From Anaerolineales bacterium (GTDB taxonomy: Bacteria > Chloroflexota > Anaerolineae > 4572-78 > J111), in NCBI GenBank assembly GCA_012032575.1, contig JAAUSP010000009.1, forward strand, positions 1-34,470: a stretch of 34,470 bases of DNA. The letters are read 5' to 3'. The number at the start of each line of letters is the position of its first letter. Position 1 is the first letter of the stretch. Under the pieces are notes generated by a model, which worked only from the letters and a program-made list of their open reading frames with translations, was not told the DNA's origin and ran no database searches. A program made the position numbers and the translations under genes. Positions 17,733 to 26,358 of the stretch are shown piece by piece.

Positions 17733-19292
17733 ATGTCTAAATACATTATTGCCTTAGACCAGAGCACACACGATACCAGTTGTGTCATCTTTAATCGTCA
17801 CGGTAAAGTAGTCAGCCGGCACACCTTAAAACATCGCCAATTTCATCCCGAAGCGGGCTGGCTGGAACATTATCCTTTAGAAATCTGGGCCAATACCCAG
17901 GTGGTGATCAAAAGCGCTATGGCTAAGGCCGGCCTCAAAGCCGGAGATATTGCCGCCATTGGCCTGGCCAATCAGCGGGAGACAACCGTTGTTTGGGATA
18001 AAACAACGGGTAAACCTTACCATAATGCTATCGTCTGGCGGGACATTCGGACCGTAGAAATTTGCCAGCAGTTGGCACGCGATGGGGGGCAAGACCGCTT
18101 CCGGCTGCAAGTCGGACTGCCTGTAGCGCCCTATTTTTCGGCCCCCAAACTCAAGTGGCTGCTGGATAATGTCGAGGGGCTGCGGGAAGCAGCTGAACGG
18201 GGTGAGGCTGTTTTTGGAAATATGGACGCCTGGCTGGTTTGGAATTTAACCGGCGGGACAAAAGGCGGCGTCCACATCACCGATGTGACCAACGCATCAC
18301 GGACGATGTTGATGAACCTGGCCACCACCACCTGGAATGACAACATCTGCCGGCTGCTGACCATTCCGCGCAAGATGCTGCCCGAAATCCGGCCTTCCAG
18401 CGATCCCGGCATCTACGGTTATACCCAATCGGATGGATTTCTGGAAGGCAGTGTCCCGATTTGTGGCATTCTGGGTTCGCAGCAGGCCGCGGCGGTGGGC
18501 TTGATTTGCTTGAGTCCGCGTGAAACAAAAAACAGTTATGACGGGGCATCTTTCGCCATTATGAACACCGGAACGCGGATCATTCCTTCCCGGCGGGGCT
18601 TGCTGACCACGGTTTGTTATAAATTTGGCGATCAACCCACCGTTTATGCCCTGGAAGGCTCGATTGCTTTTACCGGCCTCATCATCGAATGGCTGCGAGA
18701 CAATTTGAAGCTGATTGAAAAGGTGGCCGATATCGAAGCGCTGGCCAAAACTGTTGAAGACAACGGCGATGTTTACTTTGTGCCGGCCTTTAACGGCCTG
18801 TTTGCTCCTTATTGGCGCAATGATGCACGCGGGATTATGGTCGGGTTGACCCGTTTTGCCAACCGAGGTCATCTCGCCAGAGCCGCCCTGGAATCCATTG
18901 CCTATCAAACCCGTGACATCCTGGACGCCATGGAAGCCGACATGGGCACCGAACTGATTACCTTAAAAGTTGATGGAACAATGACTTCGATGGACCTGCT
19001 GATGCAATTCCAGGCAGATATTTTAGGCATCCCGGTGGTCCGGCTAAAAGTGAGCGAAACCACCGCTCTGGGCGCGGCCTACGCCGCCGGCTTGGCCGTC
19101 GGCTTTTGGCGGGATATGACCGAAATACAGCAAAAATGGTCGGTGGACAAAGTCTGGAAGCCGGGGATGAGCCGCGAGACACGGGCCAAATTTTACAAAA
19201 GATGGCAGAAAGCAGTTGCCCGCTCACTGGAGTGGGTCAACCAGACCTCTGTAACAGCTAAAGAAGAAGGTCTTGTACCCTTAAACCACTAA
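17733..19292 (+). CDS. Glycerol kinase paralogue lacking catalytic motifs (probable pseudokinase)
   Basis: FGGY-family protein of 519 residues, alignable with the GlpK at 11023-12537 without gaps over about 430 residues. The fold and glycerol-contacting residues are kept (NQRETT with R82/E83, and Y134 in PYFS). The chemistry is not. The phosphate loop QGTTSTR is QSTHDTS; catalytic Asp249 is Ser249 in 'GILGSQQAA'; YGTGCF is YDGASF; and DGGMVYNN is DGTMTSMD. These are the positions expected to be invariant in active glycerol kinases. The reading frame is open throughout, so the changes are not frame errors and decay seems unlikely. I infer a ligand-binding or regulatory protein, possibly controlling the true GlpK or the regulator. 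The next genes are a small membrane protein, DhaM and HPr. Confidence 0.9.
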   Translation: MSKYIIALDQSTHDTSCVIFNRHGKVVSRHTLKHRQFHPEAGWLEHYPLEIWANTQVVIKSAMAKAGLKAGDIAAIGLANQRETTVVWDKTTGKPYHNAIVWRDIRTVEICQQLARDGGQDRFRLQVGLPVAPYFSAPKLKWLLDNVEGLREAAERGEAVFGNMDAWLVWNLTGGTKGGVHITDVTNASRTMLMNLATTTWNDNICRLLTIPRKMLPEIRPSSDPGIYGYTQSDGFLEGSVPICGILGSQQAAAVGLICLSPRETKNSYDGASFAIMNTGTRIIPSRRGLLTTVCYKFGDQPTVYALEGSIAFTGLIIEWLRDNLKLIEKVADIEALAKTVEDNGDVYFVPAFNGLFAPYWRNDARGIMVGLTRFANRGHLARAALESIAYQTRDILDAMEADMGTELITLKVDGTMTSMDLLMQFQADILGIPVVRLKVSETTALGAAYAAGLAVGFWRDMTEIQQKWSVDKVWKPGMSRETRAKFYKRWQKAVARSLEWVNQTSVTAKEEGLVPLNH

Positions 19293-19304
19293 GGATAAAA
19301 AGTT

Positions 19305-19562
19305 ATGGCAAAACGCCGCTCCAACCAATTAACACCGGCAGCGCAACAGACTATCTTGATGAAACGGCGCACCATGCTGCTGGGCATTTTGTGGGCATTT
19401 GTAGTTATTGTCGCTGTCTTGTATGGCTATTCCCACGGCTATCCCCTGGTGGCGGCGGGTCAAACAGTGCAGGGCATTTTAGTAGGGCTGGCTTATGGCG
19501 TGGGAGCTTTGCTGGCCGTCATGATTGCTTTTTTTCTTAATCGAAAACTGAGGGGGTTATAA
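19305..19562 (+). CDS. Small two-helix membrane protein, unknown function
   Basis: An 85-residue protein with a basic N-terminus (MAKRRSNQ...MKRRTM) and two hydrophobic segments at about 24-44 and 52-78, ending RKLRGL. The charge pattern suggests both ends face the cytoplasm. It begins 12 bp after the GlpK paralogue and ends 6 bp before dhaM, so it is almost surely co-transcribed. No family was recognised. A role anchoring or sensing with its neighbours is possible but unproven. Confidence 0.65.
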   Translation: MAKRRSNQLTPAAQQTILMKRRTMLLGILWAFVVIVAVLYGYSHGYPLVAAGQTVQGILVGLAYGVGALLAVMIAFFLNRKLRGL

Positions 19563-19568
19563 CCACCG

Positions 19569-19964
19569 ATGATAGGAATAGTGATTGTCTCACACAGCCA
19601 TTTGTTGGCCCAAGGGGTTCAAGAGATGGCCTTGCAAATGTCGCAAAATCTGGTTAAAATTGAGGCTGCCGGCGGCGTAGATGACCGAACCATCGGCACC
19701 AATGCCGAACGGATTCAACAGGCTATTGAAAATGTTTATTCCCCCGACGGGGTTCTAATCTTGTTTGATTTAGGCAGCGCCCTGTACAGCACCGAGATAG
19801 CCATTGATAATTTGCCCCCGGAACAGCGATCCCACATAAAAGTCAGCAGCGCTCACCTGGTAGAAGGGGCTATTGTGGCCGCAGTTGAGGCCTCGCTGGG
19901 GCGTACTCTGGAAGAAGTCAATGAGGCGGCGGAAGCTGTCAAAGATATGCAAAAACTGGTCTAA
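19569..19964 (+). CDS. dhaM: PTS-dependent dihydroxyacetone kinase phosphotransferase subunit DhaM (EIIA-type)
   Basis: Takes phosphate from phospho-HPr and passes it to the ADP bound on DhaL. The EIIA-mannose fold is evident: 'IVIVSHSHLLAQGVQEMA' with His9 in the phospho-acceptor position, 'AAGGVDDRTIGTNAERI', 'VLILFDLGSALYSTEIA' and 'SSAHLVEGAIVAAV'. Only this single domain is present (131 residues), without the fused HPr and EI-like domains of E. coli DhaM. HPr and EI are encoded separately nearby, so the phosphate chain is complete in this cluster. Confidence 0.92.
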   Translation: MIGIVIVSHSHLLAQGVQEMALQMSQNLVKIEAAGGVDDRTIGTNAERIQQAIENVYSPDGVLILFDLGSALYSTEIAIDNLPPEQRSHIKVSSAHLVEGAIVAAVEASLGRTLEEVNEAAEAVKDMQKLV

Positions 19965-19993
19965 CTATACTGGGAAGCCAAAGGATTGATCAC

Positions 19994-20278
19994 GTGCAAT
20001 CAAATTCTTTCACTATTCAAAACGAAGTTGGACTCCATGCCCGTCCGGCGGCGCTGTTTGTGCAAACATCGGCCAAATTCAAATCCAAAATCAAGGTAAG
20101 AAATGCTACCAGGGGAACGCCCTTTATGGACGCCAAAAGCATCCTGAGCGTTTTGGGGTTAGGGGTAGCCAAAGGACACCAGATTGAAGTTACGGCTGAA
20201 GGGGAGGATGAGCAGGTTGCTCTGGAAATAATCGCCCAACTAATCGCCAATAATTTTTCTGAGTCGGCGGCGACTTAA
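19994..20278 (+). CDS. ptsH: HPr phosphocarrier protein
   Basis: A 94-residue HPr. The phosphorylation site His15 is in GLHARPA. The regulatory-serine region reads 'FMDAKSILSVLGLGV', with Ser49 in the KSI position equivalent to Ser46 of Gram-positive HPr. No HPr kinase gene is visible in this window. The start is GTG at 19994. It lies between dhaM and the SorC-type regulator and probably carries phosphate from EI (22353-24061) to DhaM. Confidence 0.93.
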   Translation: MQSNSFTIQNEVGLHARPAALFVQTSAKFKSKIKVRNATRGTPFMDAKSILSVLGLGVAKGHQIEVTAEGEDEQVALEIIAQLIANNFSESAAT

Positions 20279-20302
20279 TCAATCTTTTGTGGCAAATAGA
20301 AT

Positions 20303-21238
20303 ATGTCTGAGGATAAACTTGCCCTATTGGCTAAGGTGGCCAGCCTTTACTACGAAAAAAATCTAACTCAGGCAGAAATTGCTCAACGCCTCAATATTTC
20401 TCGCCCCCAGGTGTCGCGACTTCTGACCGAAGGACGCCAGGAAGGTGTGGTCGAAATTATTATTCACCACCCTGCCCCCAAATCCTCCTCACTGGAGCAG
20501 GAGTTAATTGATCGTTTTGCCCTGAAAGAAATAAAAATTTTGGTCACCGGACCTATTGGCTATGCTCAACTGGTTGAGCGGCTGGGGGTGCTGGCTGCGC
20601 GCCACATGGAAGAGCGGCTGGAAGATGATATGATCCTGGGGATTTCCTGGAATACAGGGGTGTACCAGGTGGTTAACGCTCTGCGGGCGGCCCGTCAAAA
20701 AAAGGTCACGGTGGTCCAGCTCACCGGCGCCGTCGGCTCGATTAACCCGTTGATTGACGGCCCCGACCTGACCCGCTGGCTGGCCCAAACCCTGGGCGGA
20801 CAATACAAATATTTACCCGCGCCGCTTCTGGTCGAAAGCCCGGCCACCCGCGAGGCGCTGCTGCAAGACCGATCCATCCGCGAATCTATGGCTTTGCTGG
20901 ACCAGATGGATATGGCCCTGATTGGCATTGGCAGTCTCTCGCCGGCCCTGTCCAGCCTGCTGTTGGCCGACTACATCACCGAGGCCGAACTGCGCGAAAT
21001 CATCCGCCAGGGCGGCGTCGGCGATATTTGTTCTCACCATTTCGACCTGCGCGGCCAGATTTTGCCGCTGGAACTGCACCAGCGACTGATTGGCGTCTCG
21101 CTCGACACCCTCAAAAAGACGCCTTATGTGATTGGCGTCGGTGGCGGTATTGACAAAGCCTCTGCCGTGCTGGGAGCGCTCCGGCTGGGGGTAATTGACT
21201 GCCTGATCACCGACGAAATTGCCGCGCGGCCGTTTTGA
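20303..21238 (+). CDS. SorC/DeoR-type transcriptional regulator
   Basis: A DNA-binding protein with an N-terminal helix-turn-helix ('KNLTQAEIAQRLNISRPQVS' at about 19-38) and a C-terminal sugar-phosphate-binding domain (from about residue 55: 'ILGISWNTGVYQVVNAL', 'VVQLTGAVGSINP', 'MALIGIGSLSP', 'YVIGVGGGIDKASAVLGAL'). Length is 311 residues. Members of the family respond to phosphorylated sugars. Encoded in the DhaM-HPr-EI segment, it is the likely regulator of this block, with dihydroxyacetone phosphate or glycerol-3-phosphate as candidate ligands. The perfect inverted repeat at 7930-7966 is a candidate operator. Confidence 0.88.
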   Translation: MSEDKLALLAKVASLYYEKNLTQAEIAQRLNISRPQVSRLLTEGRQEGVVEIIIHHPAPKSSSLEQELIDRFALKEIKILVTGPIGYAQLVERLGVLAARHMEERLEDDMILGISWNTGVYQVVNALRAARQKKVTVVQLTGAVGSINPLIDGPDLTRWLAQTLGGQYKYLPAPLLVESPATREALLQDRSIRESMALLDQMDMALIGIGSLSPALSSLLLADYITEAELREIIRQGGVGDICSHHFDLRGQILPLELHQRLIGVSLDTLKKTPYVIGVGGGIDKASAVLGALRLGVIDCLITDEIAARPF

Positions 21239-21291
21239 AGATGTCAGCCTGATCACCATCTGCAAACCTCGCAGACACCGAGGAAACTTAC

Positions 21292-22340
21292 TTGAAACTT
21301 TTGATTATGGGAGCCGGGGCCATAGGGGGTTTCGTCGGCGGGGCGCTGGTCGCCGCCGGCCATAGGGTGACTCTGGTGGGCCGGCCGCCCTGATGCGAAA
21401 AATCGCCCAAACGGGGTTAACCCTGCGACGGCCCAATTTGCCCGCCCAAAACGTCTTTCCGGCCACAACGACCGAAGTTCCTGCGGACGCAGACTACGAC
21501 TTTATTTTACTCACCGTCAAAGCGCCCGACACAGCCCAGGCCAGCAAAGAGTTGTCCGGCCTGGCTCCCAAAACTTATATCGTTTCCCTGCAAAACGGCA
21601 TCGGCAACGAGGAACAACTGGCCGCCGCCTTTGGCCCGGAGCGGGTGATCGCCGGAACCATAACCATCCCCATTCAGTCGCCGGAGCCGGGCGTGATCGA
21701 AGTGAGCAAGCCCAAAGGTGGGCTGGGATTGGCGGCCCTGCACCCTGGTCAACCGGTTCAAGCATTGGCTACAGCCCTCACTGAAGCCGGCCTGCCCACC
21801 CCGGTTTATGATGATTACCGGGCCATGAAATGGTCCAAATTATTGCTCAACATCGTCACCAATGCCTCTTCGGCCATCCTCGACCTGCCCCCGGCGGCCA
21901 TCATCGCCCAGCCGGAGCTGTTCGATCTGGAAATTCGGGCGCTGCAAGAAGGTACTGCGGTGATGCAGGCGCAGGGCATCCGGGCAGTCAAACTGCCCGG
22001 CTATCCGGTTGACCTGTTGGGCCGGCTTCTATCGGCCCGCTGGCTGCCGCTGACGCTCAGCCGTGCGCTCCTCCGCCCTGCAATGGCCAGCGGACGCGGC
22101 ACAAAAATGCCGTCGCTGCATATTGATCTGTCCGCCGGACGCTCCACCTCCGAGATTGGGGTGTTGAACGGCGCGATAGTCGAAGCCGGGCGGAAGGCAG
22201 GCGTCGCCACGCCGGTTAATTGGGCGCTGACCGAAATTTTGAGCGGGCTGGTAGCGGGGCAGTTAAACTGGGCGGATTATCGCAATCAGCCGGAGAAGTT
22301 ACTCAAAACGGTCACGAGCAAACAAAATTCAATATTTTAA
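21292..22340 (+). CDS. Ketopantoate reductase (ApbA/PanE)-like oxidoreductase (one frameshift)
   Basis: An NAD(P)-dependent reductase of the PanE family. The nucleotide-binding motif is 'LLIMGAGAIGGFVGGAL' at the N-terminus. Later motifs include 'FILLTVKAPDTAQASKEL', 'ISLQNGIGNEE'-like 'VSLQNGIGNEEQLA' and 'YRAMKWSKLLLNIVTNA' with the conserved Lys. The frame breaks near 21386-21388, where one G is missing; with it, 'LVGRPALMRKIAQTGLTL' is continuous. The start is taken as TTG at 21292 behind 'gagga'. Corrected length is 349 residues. It may act in pantothenate synthesis or on another 2-keto substrate; its place between the regulator and EI does not settle which. Confidence 0.83.
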
Positions 22341-22352
22341 GAGGTCTCAACC

Positions 22353-24061
22353 ATGCACAAAATTATGGGCATCCCCGCCAGCATGGGCATTGCCATTGGC
22401 CCCATCTTTATCTATCAGCCGGAAACGCCCGTAGTCGAACGGCGCACCATCGCCGATACTTCTGCCGAAATCGCCCGGCTTGATACCATCATCGCCATTG
22501 CCAGTGTCGAATTGCAGGCGCTCAAAATCAAAACCGAGGCGGCAGCGGGAACCGAAGAAGCCGAGATTTTTGAAGTTCACCGCATGTTTCTGGAAGACCC
22601 CGCTTTTGCCGGAACCATCAAAGAAGCCATCGAAACCGACAAAATTAACGCCGAAGCCGCAGTCAGCCAGACCGTTGCCACACTCGTCACTCAATTCGAG
22701 AGCCTGGACGACGACTATTTTCGCCAGCGGGCCACCGACATCAAAGATGTGGGCCACCGCCTGCTCCGGCTGCTCACCGGCGCGGGCGGCAGCAGTCTGG
22801 CCGATCTGTCCAGCCCGGCCATCATCCTGGCCGCCGATTTGACCCGTCCGATACGGCTACGGTTGACCGCCGGATGGTGCTGGGGTTTGGGACAGCCACC
22901 GGCGGCGCAACCTCGCACACGGCCATCCTGTCGCGCAGTTTGGGTATTCCGGCGGTGGTGGGGCTGGGGCCGGAAGCGCTTTATCTGGCTTCCACCGACC
23001 AATTGATCCTGGACGGCAACAGCGGCGAGGTCTGGGTCAACCCCGACGCCGCGACCACTGCCGCCTTTGAAGAACGCCGCCAAACTCAACTACGGGAACA
23101 GACCGAGACCTTGCGCCACGCCCACCAGCCGGCCATCACCACCGATGGGTGGCAGGTTGAAATCGCGGCCAATATCGGCAGTCTGGCCGACGCCCAACAC
23201 GCCATTGATATGGGCGCGGAAGGGGTGGGGCTGCTGCGAACCGAATTTCTCTTTTTGGCACGCAATACCCTGCCCAGCGAAGAAGAACAGTACCATGCGT
23301 TACGGGCCATCGCCGATGTGTTCCACCAGCGGCCGCTGGTGGTGCGCACGCTGGATGCCGGCGGCGACAAGCAAATTCCTTATCTGGATATGCCGATTGA
23401 GCAAAACCCTTTCCTGGGCCGGCGGGCCATCCGCCTGACCCTGGCCGAACCCCAGTTGTTACAGGCCCAACTGCGGGCTATTTTGCGGGCCGGGCATGAG
23501 CGCAACATTAAAATTATGTTCCCCATGATCGGCTCGATCAGCGAACTGCGCCAGTGCCGCGCCCAACTCGAACAGGCTCAGGCGGCTTTGGCTGTAGCGG
23601 GGACTCCCCAGGCCGAGTCGCCGGAGGTGGGCATTATGGTTGAGATTCCCGCCGCCGCCATCCTGGCCGACGCGCTGGCCCCGCTGGTAGATTTCTTCAG
23701 TATTGGCACCAATGACCTGGCCCAATACACCCTGGCCGCCGACCGCACCAATCCCCTGGTAGCCCCCCTGGCCGACCCGCTCCACCCGGCGGTGCTGCAT
23801 CTGATCCGGCAGGTGATCGAAGCCGGGCACAGGCACGGCAAATGGGTGGGCATGTGCGGCGAGCTGGCCGGCAATCCCCTGGCTGTGCCGGTCCTGCTGG
23901 GCCTGGGCTTGGATGAGTTCAGCATGACTGCTTCAGCCATTCCGGCGGCCAAAGCGCTCATCCGCGCCCTGTCTGTGCCGCAAGCGCAGGAGCGAGCCAA
24001 CCGGTGTTTGCAGCTTACCGACCTGGCCGACGTGCAGCAATTTTTAAGCCAGCCATTTTGA
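22353..24061 (+). CDS. ptsI: PTS enzyme I, phosphoenolpyruvate-protein phosphotransferase (one frameshift)
   Basis: Starts the phosphate relay by taking phosphate from phosphoenolpyruvate onto its active His and passing it to HPr. The active His is in 'GGATSHTAILSRSLGIPAVV' at about residue 188. PEP-binding motifs follow: 'GAEGVGLLRTEFLFL', 'VRTLDAGGDKQIPYL', 'IKIMFPMIGSISEL' and 'DFFSIGTNDLAQYTLAADR', plus the catalytic Cys in 'WVGMCGELAGNP'. One C is missing in the run at 22843-22845; with it 'AADLTPSDTATVDRRMVLGF' reads through. Corrected length is 569 residues, normal for EI. No sugar-transporting permease is nearby, so it probably serves DhaKLM and regulation. Confidence 0.93.
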
Positions 24062-24117
24062 CACCGCCGCTTTTTACGAATATACTTGGCACAATTCACC
24101 CCAACTTGGAGCAACCC

Positions 24118-24753
24118 TTGAACTACATTCTGGCAGTGGCAGCAATCTTGATCGCCTATCTTTTTGGCTCGATTCCGGTGGGCTATCTGGTGGCCCGGCT
24201 GTATGGGGTTGATGTGACGGCTTCGGGCAGCGGACGAACCGGCGGCACCAATGTGTTACGCTCGGTGGGACCGGTGGCGGCAGCGTTGACGGTGACAGGC
24301 GATATTCTAAAGGGATTGATCCCGGTTTTTCTGCTGGCAACGGTGGCGCATCCGCTGGTTACGGCGCTGGCGGCGACGGCTACGGTGATTGGACACAACC
24401 ATTCCCTGTTCCTCCATTTTCGGGGCGGGGTGGGCGCTGGCACGGCAATGGGTGCGCTGGCCGGCCTTGATTTTTGGGGCGCGCTGGCGGTTGCCGCCGC
24501 CGGACTGATTGCCTTGGGAGTCAGCCGGTATGCCTCGGTGCTTTCAACGACGATAGCCGTTGCCACTGTACTTGTTTTGATCATTTTTGCCAGTCTCGGT
24601 AACATCCCCTATACTTATATTGTTTCGGGGGTGCTGACCATGCTGGTTATGTTCAACGCTCTCCGCCCTAACTTTGCCCGGCTGCGGGCCGGAACCGAAC
24701 GCAAAGTAGGCCAAAAACCCGAAAATATTGTGCGGGTTTCAACCCATCATTAA
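24118..24753 (+). CDS. plsY: Glycerol-3-phosphate acyltransferase PlsY-like protein
   Basis: An integral membrane acyltransferase that moves an acyl group from acyl-phosphate to glycerol-3-phosphate, the first step of phospholipid synthesis. The family motifs are recognisable: 'AYLFGSIPVGYLVARLYG', 'SGSGRTGGTNVLRSVGP' and 'GHNHSLFLHFRGGVGAGTAMG'. The last two differ from the usual GSGNIGATNVLR and FKGGKGVAT patterns, so it is a divergent member. Several transmembrane segments are visible. The start TTG at 24118 follows GGAG at 24108-24111; the longer frame overlaps ptsI. Being last in the glycerol block fits its use of glycerol-3-phosphate. Confidence 0.85.
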   Translation: MNYILAVAAILIAYLFGSIPVGYLVARLYGVDVTASGSGRTGGTNVLRSVGPVAAALTVTGDILKGLIPVFLLATVAHPLVTALAATATVIGHNHSLFLHFRGGVGAGTAMGALAGLDFWGALAVAAAGLIALGVSRYASVLSTTIAVATVLVLIIFASLGNIPYTYIVSGVLTMLVMFNALRPNFARLRAGTERKVGQKPENIVRVSTHH

Positions 24754-24814
24754 ATTTCTGGATTTGTTTTCAGGGGGTTTCGACAAGTAGTTAATTCAAT
24801 CGAACCCAAATAGC

Positions 24815-24851
24815 GAGCGCTACAACAAAGGCGTTGTGGCGCTCTTATTTT
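24815..24851 (+). terminator. Intrinsic terminator of the glycerol/PTS block
   Basis: GAGCGCTACAAC (24815-24826) pairs with GTTGTGGCGCTC (24833-24844), with one G-U pair and a 6-base loop, followed by ttatttt. It lies 62 bases past the plsY stop codon. Confidence 0.75.
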
Positions 24852-25061
24852 AAACCAGGTTAACAAACTCTATTTGCGGCCACATATTTTTCTAAATTTC
24901 CTACATGTAGTATCATGGCTGTACTAGACCACAACATCTAGTGAAAGAGGTGAGGATGGTCTATATCTATTGAAAGTTATAAATTGTAGTAAGGATAGAG
25001 AAATATCTATTCCTGAAAAATGGTTTTTGGTAGAGCTAAAGACACTTGGGAGAGATAGGAG
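24852..25061. promoter_or_regulatory. Upstream region of the deoxynucleoside kinase gene
   Basis: AT-rich intergenic DNA with a 10-bp palindrome CTACATGTAG at 24901-24910 and an inverted pair CTAGA/TCTAG near 24925-24942. These may be operator or leader structures. No well-formed -35/-10 pair stands out and no gene is present. Confidence 0.35.
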
Positions 25062-25696
25062 ATGAATCGGAGATATTCTATTGCTATTGCTGGCAACATG
25101 GGGGTCGGCAAAAGTACCCTGACCCGCCTGCTGGCCAAAGATTTTGGCTGGACCCCTTTTATGAAGCGGTGGATGACAATCCTTACCTGGCCGATTTTTA
25201 CAAAGATATGCGCCAGTGGAGTTTTCACTCGCAGGTTTTCTTCTTATCGCGCCGGCTGCGCCACCAGCGCGAAATTGCCAATCATCCGGACCGGTGGTGC
25301 AAGACGCAGCATCTACGAAGACGCCGAGATTTTGCCCGCAACCTGCACCAGCGGGGCAATATGAGCCAACGCGATTATCAAGTTTATCGCGATCTCTATG
25401 ATGAATTCATTCAGTTTTTACCCCGGCCCGATCTGGTGGTCTATCTTAAAGCCAGCCTGCCCACCCTCATCGAGCGGATTCACCGCCGGGGCCGCGACTT
25501 TGAGCAGGATGTTTCGCCCCTCTACTTGCAGCAGCTCAATGAATTGTACAACGCCTGGATTGAAGATTTTACCCTGTGCCCTATCCTGACCGTACCTGCC
25601 GACAATCTTGATTTTGTCCGCTTCCGCCAGGATTTTACCCTGATTAGAGCGAAAATCATGGAAAAGTTAGGCGGTCGGGAGAAAGTCTATTTTTAA
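25062..25696 (+). CDS. Deoxynucleoside kinase (four frame errors)
   Basis: A dNK/dGK-type kinase that phosphorylates salvaged deoxynucleosides. The P-loop is 'SIAIAGNMGVGKSTLTRLLA' at residues 6-25, then 'NPYLADFYKDMRQWSFHSQV', the RSIYEDAEIF region that normally follows the catalytic site, and the LID-like 'RIHRRGRDFEQDV'. The frame is broken four times, each explained by one missing base: T in 25157-25160, G at 25288-25289, C at 25305 and T in 25330-25333. With all four restored the text reads 'FGWTPFYEAVDDNPYL' and 'HPGPVVQDRSIYEDAEIFAR', giving 212 residues, the usual length. GGGAGA precedes the ATG. The density of errors is the highest in the window. Confidence 0.85.
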
Positions 25697-25715
25697 ACTT
25701 TAGCATTTGAAGCAA

Positions 25716-25748
25716 AAAAGCCTCGCCTCTTAAAGAGGCGAGGCTTTT
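25716..25748. terminator. Bidirectional terminator between dNK and cspA
   Basis: AAAAGCCTCGCCTCT (25716-25730) and AGAGGCGAGGCTTTT (25734-25748) form a perfect 15-bp stem with a 3-base loop and A/T tracts on both sides. It can end transcription from both convergent genes. Confidence 0.88.
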
Positions 25749-25766
25749 CTTAATTTAAGGTGATTA

Positions 25767-25976
25767 CTAGAGTTTCACCACGTTGCTGGCCTGGGGGCCT
25801 TTGGCGCTTTGTTCTACTGAGAACTCCACGCGATCTCCCTCCTCCAGATTGCGGAAACCATCCGCTTGGATGGCCGAGTAATGTACAAAGACATCAGGGC
25901 CGTCGTTGCGGGTGATAAAGCCGTACCCTTTGGAGCCGTTAAACCACTTAACGGTACCGGTAATCCGCTCGCTCAT
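25767..25976 (-). CDS. cspA: Cold-shock protein (CspA family)
   Basis: A 69-residue single-stranded nucleic-acid-binding protein acting as an RNA chaperone. The two RNA-binding motifs are present: RNP1 in '[12 protein letters not shown]' and RNP2 in 'DVFVHYSAI'. It opens [20 protein letters not shown], and the end '[10 protein letters not shown]' is typical. The ATG at 25976 has GGAGG upstream on the minus strand; the longer frame to 26036 is not supported. Its 5' leader is about 130 bases, as often seen for cold-shock genes. Confidence 0.94.
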   Translation of the reverse strand: MSERITGTVKWFNGSKGYGFITRNDGPDVFVHYSAIQADGFRNLEEGDRVEFSVEQSAKGPQASNVVKL

Positions 25977-26094
25977 GGGGGATCTTCCTCCTTCCCTACA
26001 AGTTTCATAGGGCAGTCCCCATTTTTCGGCTCGCAAAACACGCTTGAAGCTTGAAGAGCGGGGCGTTTACTTGACGTAGCAGAAACTCGGGAAT

Positions 26095-26143
26095 GATGCA
26101 ACCTACTGCATCCAAGTGTAACATATAGACAAAAATCCGTCAA
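26095..26143 (-). promoter_or_regulatory. Probable cspA promoter with palindrome at the start point
   Basis: On the minus strand, TTGACG (26138-26143) and TACACT (26115-26120) are 17 bp apart. A perfect inverted repeat GATGCA/TGCATC (26095-26100 and 26107-26112) covers the predicted start near 26108, leaving a leader of about 130 bases before cspA. The rest of the region up to 26316 is AT-rich with no gene. Confidence 0.45.
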
Positions 26144-26316
26144 ATGTTTCTATGTCAACCTCAGCAATTCTCAGTTGAAAAAAATTAAGAAGAAAAATCT
26201 GTGTTTATCCGCCTTTATCCGTGAGCCAACCCTTTTTCTTCGGAGCTCCTTGAAATCCATCTTGAGCTTTAAAAATTATCTGAGATCATCTGGGTCTATC
26301 TATGGACTCAAAAGTC

Positions 26317-26352
26317 AAAAACGCGCCGGCTGACACCCACCGGCGCGTTTTT
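26317..26352 (-). terminator. Intrinsic terminator after the E2 gene
   Basis: AAAAACGCGCCGG (26317-26329) pairs with CCGGCGCGTTTTT (26340-26352), a 13-bp stem with a 10-base loop and A/T tracts on both sides. It lies 6 bp past the stop codon of the minus-strand E2 gene. Confidence 0.85.
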
Positions 26353-26358
26353 CTTTGC

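Noticed and set aside
22353..24061. PEP synthase or pyruvate phosphate dikinase instead of enzyme I
   Set aside because: There is no N-terminal ATP-grasp domain, the length is that of EI, and HPr and DhaM are encoded nearby.
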